Below, in pieces: positions 6,509-11,440 of a DNA stretch of 11,440 nucleotides. The stretch is from contig CAYMWP010000142.1 in NCBI GenBank assembly GCA_964393895.1, forward strand, positions 1 through 11,440, read 5' to 3'. Positions within the stretch are counted from its first letter, which is position 1. Every line of letters begins with the position of its first letter. The translations under genes were made by a program, and so were the position numbers. Origin of the DNA: B4-G1 sp964393895. GTDB taxonomy: Bacteria; Chloroflexota; Anaerolineae; B4-G1. The notes under the pieces are model-generated. The model was given only the letters and a program-made list of their open reading frames with translations. It was not told the DNA's origin and made no database searches.

Positions 6509-6754
6509 CTACTCGGCCGGAGGTGGTACCGGCAGGTCTTTGACGGCGACCTCGATCCACTTGTCCCCTTCGTCAATGAGCATCACGGGGATGTCGTCGC
6601 GGATGGGGTATTTGCGGCCACAATCGGGCTCCTGGCATACGAGCCAGCACTCGTGGATCAGTTCCAATTGGCCTGGATCGTCTCCGGGCTTGCGAGTATC
6701 TCCACTGACGCAGTAGGGGCAGCGCAGGATTTCTAACAGGTCCTTGCTTATCAT
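6509..6754 (-). CDS. Trm112-like / UPF0434 zinc-ribbon protein
   Basis: An 81-residue Trm112p-like protein. It begins ISKDLLEILRCPYC and continues with CQEPDCGRKYPIRDDIPVML, giving four zinc-ligand cysteines (C12, C15, C40 and C45) and the family ending YPI-x-D-x-IPVML. In eukaryotes and archaea Trm112 activates methyltransferases. The bacterial versions are short and of uncertain role, and no methyltransferase is adjacent here. It is the first gene of the five-gene - strand group. AGGAGG (6765-6770) lies 10 nt before the ATG, with an extended -10 promoter just upstream. Confidence 0.9.
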   Translation of the reverse strand: MISKDLLEILRCPYCVSGDTRKPGDDPGQLELIHECWLVCQEPDCGRKYPIRDDIPVMLIDEGDKWIEVAVKDLPVPPPAE

Positions 6755-6796
6755 CGCGTGTTTGCCTCCTTGGCCTACAGAAAGTTTGCGTCAGGT

Positions 6797-6824
6797 AGTA
6801 TAACACAAGTGAGAGCAGGGGCAA
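6797..6824 (-). promoter_or_regulatory. Extended -10 promoter for the zinc-ribbon to DinB operon
   Basis: On the - strand, TATACT (6797-6802) is preceded by TG plus one base, forming an extended -10 element TGTTATACT. A weak -35 box TTGCCC (6819-6824) lies 16 bp upstream. The start would be near 6790, giving a leader of about 35 nt that includes the ribosome site at 6765-6770. It lies in the 91-bp gap between the TPR lipoprotein and zinc-ribbon genes, which otherwise shows nothing. Confidence 0.5.
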
Positions 6825-6845
6825 GAGCGGCAAAGCACTCGCCAT

Positions 6846-7874
6846 CTACGGTGCGGACGGCGTCGTCGTGGGGTAGGGCGTGGCGGTGGGCGTCGGGGTC
6901 TGGCAGACACGAGCTTTTTCCAACCAAGCGGCATATTCCCGGGTCGGAGCGCCAACGTCGAGGGCGTATTCTAGCGCCGCCTCGGCGTCCACGCAGCGGC
7001 CGGCGCCCAGGTAGGCCCGTCCCAGCGCGCCAAAGAGTGCTGCGATGGGCTGATCTGAGTGAACGGTCAGGCTGACGTCGCCGGCTTGCACCAGCACGAG
7101 GGCGGCCTCGAATGAAACGATCGCCTCCTGCCACGAGTGGTCCGCGGCGTAGGCCTGGCCCAGCGCGAACCAAAGCAAGGCGGGTGGCTCTGGGGAATTC
7201 TCGATCTCGTCAATCAGGGTAGTGATGGCTATGTTGGTCATGTCCATTTCAATGAACGCCCAGCCACGGTAATAGTGACGCAGTGGTTCTCGCGGGTGAG
7301 CAGCGGCGTATTCCCTGCTCAATTCTAACAGGCGGTGACCCTGGTGAGCCTCGCGGGCGGCCAGCCACCGGGACCGGAATATGTCCAGGTCAGGATCCAA
7401 CTCCAAAGCCGAGTCGAAATCCTCCAGTGCCGAGCGGGGGCGACCTCGCAGGCGCAGCGTTTCTCCGCGCAGTGCGTGGGCGGCGGCGCTGGTGGGATCG
7501 GCCTGTAGCGCGCTATCGGCGTCGGTCAGCGCCAGCCACAGCTCTCCTTGCGCCAGGTAGAGGGCGCCGCGTGCGACGTAGGCCGGCGCAAAATCGGGCG
7601 CCCGTTGGATCGCCCAGGTGAAGGAGCGGATCGCTCCCTCGATGTCGCCCGCTTCCCGGCGGGTCAGCCCTTCCTCGTAATAGGTCTGCGCGGCGATGGG
7701 GAACGGCGTGGGGGTCGGGGTGACCGCGCGGGTGGGGAGCCGTTCGGGTGTGGAGGTGGGAGAAGCGCAGGCGGTCAAAAACAGCCACAGGACGTGGATG
7801 AGCAGGAATTTCGCCCCGACCCGGCATAATCTATGCCGCACAGAGTTATCGGTCGGCCAACGCATCGGACTCAC
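6846..7874 (-). CDS. TPR-repeat lipoprotein
   Basis: A 342-residue protein with a lipoprotein signal peptide. Basic residues are followed by the helix FLLIHVLWLFLTAC, with the lipobox cysteine at C36. After lipidation it would be anchored outside the membrane through a Thr/Pro-rich linker (about 38-60). Three TPR units follow (about 61-94, 95-128 and 129-162; for example YYEEGLTRREAGDIEGAIRS). Further TPR-like helices come around 230-266 and 280-316, and the protein ends in a Thr/Pro tail, TPTPTATPYPTTTPSAP. TPRs bind proteins, and the partner is unknown. It starts 3 bp after the cyclase stop, using GTG 7874 or ATG 7865; neither has a clear ribosome site, which suggests coupled translation. 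The Thr/Pro-rich linkers are common in Chloroflexota surface proteins. Confidence 0.85.
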   Translation of the reverse strand: MSPMRWPTDNSVRHRLCRVGAKFLLIHVLWLFLTACASPTSTPERLPTRAVTPTPTPFPIAAQTYYEEGLTRREAGDIEGAIRSFTWAIQRAPDFAPAYVARGALYLAQGELWLALTDADSALQADPTSAAAHALRGETLRLRGRPRSALEDFDSALELDPDLDIFRSRWLAAREAHQGHRLLELSREYAAAHPREPLRHYYRGWAFIEMDMTNIAITTLIDEIENSPEPPALLWFALGQAYAADHSWQEAIVSFEAALVLVQAGDVSLTVHSDQPIAALFGALGRAYLGAGRCVDAEAALEYALDVGAPTREYAAWLEKARVCQTPTPTATPYPTTTPSAP

Positions 7875-7877
7875 TGG

Positions 7878-9467
7878 TCAAGTGCGCCGCCCCACCACTT
7901 GGTATACCTTCACCGGCTCGACGCGTCCCTTGACGGGGGTCTCGGCGGTCTTGCCGACGACGATGTGATCGGCGATGCGCTCGTAGGTGGCGCTGGAAAT
8001 GAGGATCGAAGTGCCCAGCTCGCGGTTCAGCCCCTCAATGCGGCTGGCGACGTTGGCCGGGTCGCCGATGGGCGTGTACTCGGCGCGAGATTCACAGCCG
8101 ATGCTGCCGACGACGGCTATTCCGGTATGGATGCCAAAGCAGGTGCGCAGCTCGAAAGCGCCCGCCGTGCGGCGGATGGAGTTGAACTTTTCCAGCAATT
8201 CGTGCGCTTCCAATGCGGCCTCGACGGCGTGAAGAGCGTGTTCGGGGTCGTCCAGGGGCGCGCCAAAGAGCACCAACATGCCGTCGCCGGTGTAGCGTGT
8301 GATGGTTCCGCCGTGCTCGGTGAGTATCTGTACCACGTTCTCGTAGTAGGCGTTGAGGGTGCGGACGACTTCTTCGGGGGCCGTGCGCTCACACCAGGCG
8401 GTAAAGTCTCGAATGTCGGTAAAGACGATGGTCAACTCGCGCCGCTCGCCGCCGAGGCTGATCTGACCGCCGAGGATACCGTCGCGCACGGCCGAGCTCA
8501 CGTAACGGCCAAAGGCGGTCTTGAGTTGCTCCTGTTCCGCCAGTTCTTGTGCCATCGTGTTAAAGTGCAGTCCCAGGTCGGCCAGCTCGTCGCTGGTATG
8601 GGGTTGCGCGCGGGGCGTCAGGTCTCCATTTGCCACAGTTGACATCACCCGCTCAAGCTCCTGCACCGGTGTCAGAACGCTGCGTACCAGGAGCAGTGTC
8701 AGTGTCACAGCCACACTGCCGGAGAACAACACGACCGCTCCGGTGAGAAGCAGGCTGGTGGCGGGGGCGCCGCCCAGTATCACGGCCTGGCTATAGCCAA
8801 AGAGGCCCAACGTCACCAGCGGCACGATCATGACGGGCAAGATCAACACCAGCAGTTTTGAGCGCAGCCGGAAGCGATACACACGCGGGTCGTCCAGACT
8901 GGCCCGCGCTCCCAGCGCCAATGCCAGGCGAGAGACCGGGTACATCGCCCGTTCCAAGTAGAGCAGGAAAAAGACGAGCGCAATGGCTACCGTCAAGGCC
9001 AGGCTGACGATCCATCCCTGCAACTCTAACGCTTGGACGAAGTCCATGGTCAGGAAGAAGGAGAGCGCCTGCACCGCGTAAGCCACGACTGCGACGAGCA
9101 TGGTCCATCCTACCACCAGGTGAGGGAAATTGACCGTCTCGATCCAGGTCAGGGTCGCCAGTTCCTGATCCGGTGGCTTGCCGGCGATCAGGGAAGCCAG
9201 GAAAGCTCGGATGTTGGGAGAGTAGTAGTGGTAAAAGACGTAGGCCATCGCGGTCACCAAACACACGATGGCAACTACCAGAGTGGTCAGATTGTAGCGG
9301 ACGACCTGGGCGATGATGCGGGTAAAGAGCATCGCGATCAGGAAAGAAGGCAGCGTGAGCGTCAACTGACCACGCAGGTAGATGATGACGATGTATAGAG
9401 GACGGCCCCGCCAATGTCGCAAGAGCGCAGGGGGGACCTGCTCGTGCAGGAAATTGCTCGATTTCAC
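7878..9467 (-). CDS. Membrane-bound class III adenylate/guanylate cyclase with HAMP domain
   Basis: A 529-residue sensor-cyclase. Hydrophobic segments lie at roughly 24-48, 61-82, 117-140, 152-171, 204-230 and 236-261. They are followed by a HAMP linker (about 259-312, with LTPVQELERVMSTVANGDL and DELADLGLHFNTM), a transducing segment FGRYVSSAVRD (320-329) and a C-terminal cyclase domain (about 343-525). Catalytic residues are visible: metal-binding D351 (FTDIRDFT) and D395 (YTGDG), and the transition-state pair N472 and R476 (GDPANVASR). The base-specifying lysine position is R391 and the partner position is Thr (EYTPIGD). Whether it makes cAMP or cGMP cannot be stated. The start is GTG 9467 with a weak AAGAG site. 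A later in-frame ATG at 9335 would shorten the N-terminus. It is followed 3 bp later by the TPR lipoprotein, a likely functional partner. Confidence 0.9.
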   Translation of the reverse strand: MKSSNFLHEQVPPALLRHWRGRPLYIVIIYLRGQLTLTLPSFLIAMLFTRIIAQVVRYNLTTLVVAIVCLVTAMAYVFYHYYSPNIRAFLASLIAGKPPDQELATLTWIETVNFPHLVVGWTMLVAVVAYAVQALSFFLTMDFVQALELQGWIVSLALTVAIALVFFLLYLERAMYPVSRLALALGARASLDDPRVYRFRLRSKLLVLILPVMIVPLVTLGLFGYSQAVILGGAPATSLLLTGAVVLFSGSVAVTLTLLLVRSVLTPVQELERVMSTVANGDLTPRAQPHTSDELADLGLHFNTMAQELAEQEQLKTAFGRYVSSAVRDGILGGQISLGGERRELTIVFTDIRDFTAWCERTAPEEVVRTLNAYYENVVQILTEHGGTITRYTGDGMLVLFGAPLDDPEHALHAVEAALEAHELLEKFNSIRRTAGAFELRTCFGIHTGIAVVGSIGCESRAEYTPIGDPANVASRIEGLNRELGTSILISSATYERIADHIVVGKTAETPVKGRVEPVKVYQVVGRRT

Positions 9468-9480
9468 GTTACTCTTTGTA

Positions 9481-9511
9481 AGCCCGAAGGGCCTAAAAGA
9501 CCCTTCGGGTT
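9481..9511 (-). terminator. Terminator-like hairpin between the dehydrogenase and cyclase genes
   Basis: CCCGAAGGG (9483-9491) pairs perfectly with CCCTTCGGG (9501-9509) across a 9-nt loop. A G-T and an A-T pair extend the stem to 11 bp. It lies right after the stop of the dehydrogenase and 13 nt before the cyclase GTG. No long T-run follows on either strand, so termination would be partial or Rho-assisted. It may instead be a processing or attenuation site that separates cyclase expression from the genes upstream. Confidence 0.55.
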
Positions 9512-9516
9512 TGAAT

Positions 9517-10620
9517 CTACAGGTTGTACCTTACTCCTATTTCCTCCCCGATCGCCTTCAGATCGGCCGCCACCTTGGGGTTGAGGGGGATACCCTCGCG
9601 GGAGTTGCGCTCTGCTTCTTCGTACTCCTTTTCGCCGTGAACGTAGATACGGGTCTCCCCCTCCACCTTGGGTGCGTTCTTGAGACGGAGCTGCAAATCG
9701 TCCATCGCCGCTTTGAATTCATCCACCGGTCGGAACCCGTCCACTCGCCAAGCGCCGAAAAAGTGGCCGATCTTGGAGGGCAGCGGCTTGCCGTCGGGGG
9801 TTTTGGGATAGACCAGGTCGGCGTAGGCCGCGCCAGAGAGGATGGCGCAGAAAACGTCCACCCACAGCGCGAGGCCATATCCCTTGTACCCGCGCAAGAG
9901 TTCCCCGGCTCCGCCCAGCGGCAGCAGCCCCCCGCCGGCTCGCTGCTTAAAGTTCTCCAGCACGCGCCCGGCGTCCGTCGTCGGCGTACCCGTCTCGTCG
10001 GTGGCCCAGCCCAGGGGTATGGGCTTTTCTTGCCGGTTGTAGACCTCCAGCTTGCCGCGCGACACGGTGCTGGTGGCCATATCGAGTACAAAGGGGCGCT
10101 CGTCGCCCGCCGGGGCCGCTACGGCGATGGGATTGGTGCCCAGCATGGCGTCTCGCCCAAAGGTGGGCGAGACCAGTACGGCGGCGTTGGTCATCGAGAT
10201 GCCGATGCAGTCCTGTTCCAGGGCCATCATGGCATAGTAGCCGGCGATGCCGTAGTGGTTCGAGTTGCGCACCGTCACAAAGCCGGCGCCGTACTCGCGC
10301 GCTTTCTGGATGGCCTGCTCCATGGCCCGGTAGGAGACCGGCTGGCCCAGGCCCGCGCCAGCGTCAATCAGCGCCGTGACGGGGGTCTCTGTCACCACCT
10401 CGACCTCGGGGCGAGCGAGCATCATGCCGTCTCGCAGTCCGTTGACGTAGCGTCGCAGGCGGGCCACGCCGTGGCTGTTGATCCCCCGCAGGTCGGCGGT
10501 CACCAGCACGTCGGCCGTGATGCGGGCATCCTCCTCGGGAATATCTAGCTTTTGGAACACTTGGACGCAAAAGTCCTTCAGGGGTTCGGCTTGAATTCTT
10601 GGTACTGTTTCTTCTGGCAT
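9517..10620 (-). CDS. Ldh2-family NAD(P)-dependent oxidoreductase (malate / lactate / ureidoglycolate dehydrogenase type)
   Basis: A 367-residue cytoplasmic dehydrogenase of the Ldh2/YlbC-MdhII-like family, which is distinct from classic Rossmann malate dehydrogenases. Seen are RGINSHGVARLRRY with the probable catalytic His50, and RNSNHYGIAGYYA with His122. Then come LGTNPIAVAAPAG (160-172), LDMATS (179-184) and the late GYKGYGLALWVDVF segment (244-257). Length is typical. Members oxidise 2-hydroxy acids or reduce 2-keto and diketo sugar acids (for example 2,3-diketo-L-gulonate reductase), so the substrate cannot be assigned. The ATG at 10620 has GGAGGT (10626-10631) at 5-nt spacing. It lies 23 bp downstream of the metallophosphoesterase and is probably co-transcribed with it. 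Confidence 0.9.
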   Translation of the reverse strand: MPEETVPRIQAEPLKDFCVQVFQKLDIPEEDARITADVLVTADLRGINSHGVARLRRYVNGLRDGMMLARPEVEVVTETPVTALIDAGAGLGQPVSYRAMEQAIQKAREYGAGFVTVRNSNHYGIAGYYAMMALEQDCIGISMTNAAVLVSPTFGRDAMLGTNPIAVAAPAGDERPFVLDMATSTVSRGKLEVYNRQEKPIPLGWATDETGTPTTDAGRVLENFKQRAGGGLLPLGGAGELLRGYKGYGLALWVDVFCAILSGAAYADLVYPKTPDGKPLPSKIGHFFGAWRVDGFRPVDEFKAAMDDLQLRLKNAPKVEGETRIYVHGEKEYEEAERNSREGIPLNPKVAADLKAIGEEIGVRYNL

Positions 10621-10643
10621 TGTTTACCTCCATAGAATTGTGA

Positions 10644-11405
10644 CTATGCTCTCGCTTCTCGCAATATCCGCCCCATCCACTCCCGCGCTGGATGTTCCAC
10701 CCGCTCCAGTTCGGCGAGCACCGCTTCCCGGTCACAAGTCGCGCGGTGGATGGCGGCAGCGCATTGGTCGCCCTCGAAATCGAGCAGGCAGTAGGCGGGG
10801 CGGGGGTCGCCGTCCAAAGGCAGACCCACGCTGCCGACGTTGACGATGCGCACCCCATCCACGGTGCGCTCCACTGGTCGGTGGGTGTGGCCGCAGAGCA
10901 GCAGGCGGGCGTCCAGGCCGGCCAGGTGGGGGCGAATCTCATCATCTGGGGCATCGGGTAAGATAACGGTCTCGTCGTCGGTGGGGGTGGCGTGGACGCC
11001 GACGACGCGGCCGTAGCCAGGGAAGTCCATCTCCAGGCGGGGCGGCAGATCGCGCAGGAACTCGTAGTCGGCGTAAGAGAGTTGCGCGACGGTCCAGCGA
11101 AAGTTGGCGTCCCGCTCCGCAAGATGGGTGGGGGCGCCAGCCCAATCCGCAGGGGAGCGAATGGGAAGGGCGGGCCGCCGGCCGGTGACTGTACAGCGGT
11201 CAATGTTGCCTTGCAGAAAGGCGACGTTTGGCAGCGCGCGCAGCCGGGCCAGTGTCTCGGCCGGCCAGGGACAGAAGGCTGCCAGGTCACCCAGCACCCA
11301 ATAGGCGTCAGGTGTACCCCTGACCTGGATGTCGGTCAGGATGGCTTCCAGGGCGAGCAGGTTGCCGTGAGTGTCGGAGAGAACGGCCAGTCTCAGTAGA
11401 TCCAA
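10644..11405 (-). CDS. Calcineurin-like metallophosphoesterase (YfcE/MJ0936-like)
   Basis: A 253-residue two-metal phosphoesterase. The motifs in order are LSDTHGN (residues 10-16, D-x-H), VLGDLAAF (GD with D40), LQGNID (GN-x-D), VGVHATP (the later His) and LCGHTHRP (GHTH). This is the complete metal-binding set, so it should be active, probably as a phosphodiesterase or phosphatase. The substrate is unknown. No signal peptide is present. The start is chosen as TTG 11405, where GGGAG (11411-11415) sits 5 nt upstream and the protein begins close to the first strand. An alternative TTG at 11417 adds four residues but has only a weak ribosome site. It is first in the visible part of a - strand operon with the Ldh2-type dehydrogenase. 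Its promoter lies outside or at the edge of the window. Confidence 0.9.
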   Translation of the reverse strand: MDLLRLAVLSDTHGNLLALEAILTDIQVRGTPDAYWVLGDLAAFCPWPAETLARLRALPNVAFLQGNIDRCTVTGRRPALPIRSPADWAGAPTHLAERDANFRWTVAQLSYADYEFLRDLPPRLEMDFPGYGRVVGVHATPTDDETVILPDAPDDEIRPHLAGLDARLLLCGHTHRPVERTVDGVRIVNVGSVGLPLDGDPRPAYCLLDFEGDQCAAAIHRATCDREAVLAELERVEHPAREWMGRILREARA

Positions 11406-11440
11406 AATTGCTCCCAAACGTGTCAGTTGACCTGTGAACT

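Noticed and set aside
9382..10548. + strand open frame opposite the Ldh2-type dehydrogenase
   Set aside because: Antisense shadow. The - strand frame has the catalytic His, GTNPIA and GYKGYG motifs and a good ribosome site.

Overview
The window carries 12 protein-coding genes in about 11.4 kb of visibly GC-rich DNA, with no rRNA, tRNA, CRISPR array or transposase. The gene set points to a Chloroflexota bacterium, possibly from the Anaerolineae. The pointers are a TPR lipoprotein with Thr/Pro-rich linkers, a membrane nucleotidyl cyclase, DinB-like and HEAT-repeat proteins, and a RuBisCO-like protein. This placement is inference from gene style, not from a phylogenetic marker.

Layout. Positions 1-278 are non-coding. 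They hold a strikingly regular three-way-junction fold (14-89), a good sigma-70 type promoter (130-158) and a hairpin sitting at the expected transcription start (163-185). Three genes follow on the + strand: an FGGY sugar kinase, a RuBisCO-like protein (RLP) and a MurJ/MviN-family flippase. The flippase converges, with 5 bp between stop codons, on a block of nine - strand genes that fills the rest of the window.

Read in the direction of transcription, the first - strand group is a metallophosphoesterase, an Ldh2-family dehydrogenase, a hairpin, a HAMP-nucleotidyl cyclase and a TPR lipoprotein. A second group, behind its own extended -10 promoter (6797-6824), is a Trm112-like zinc-ribbon protein, a two-helix membrane protein, a DUF123/GIY-YIG-like protein, a HEAT-repeat protein and a DinB-like protein. 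Its first four genes overlap or nearly touch, which suggests translational coupling.

The most interesting part is the kinase-RLP pair. The RLP keeps the carbamate lysine, the metal ligands and the phosphate-binding glycines of RuBisCO. It has lost the second active-site lysine (K177 equivalent, now Cys) and the H327 equivalent, so it is probably not a CO2-fixing enzyme. Known RLPs of this general kind act on phosphorylated 3-oxo sugar acids. Together with an FGGY kinase, and perhaps the Ldh2-family oxidoreductase 6 kb away, it suggests a sugar-acid pathway: oxidise or reduce, phosphorylate, then decarboxylate or hydrolyse. The substrate cannot be read from the sequence. The remaining genes look like housekeeping, envelope and signalling functions with no evident link to that pathway.
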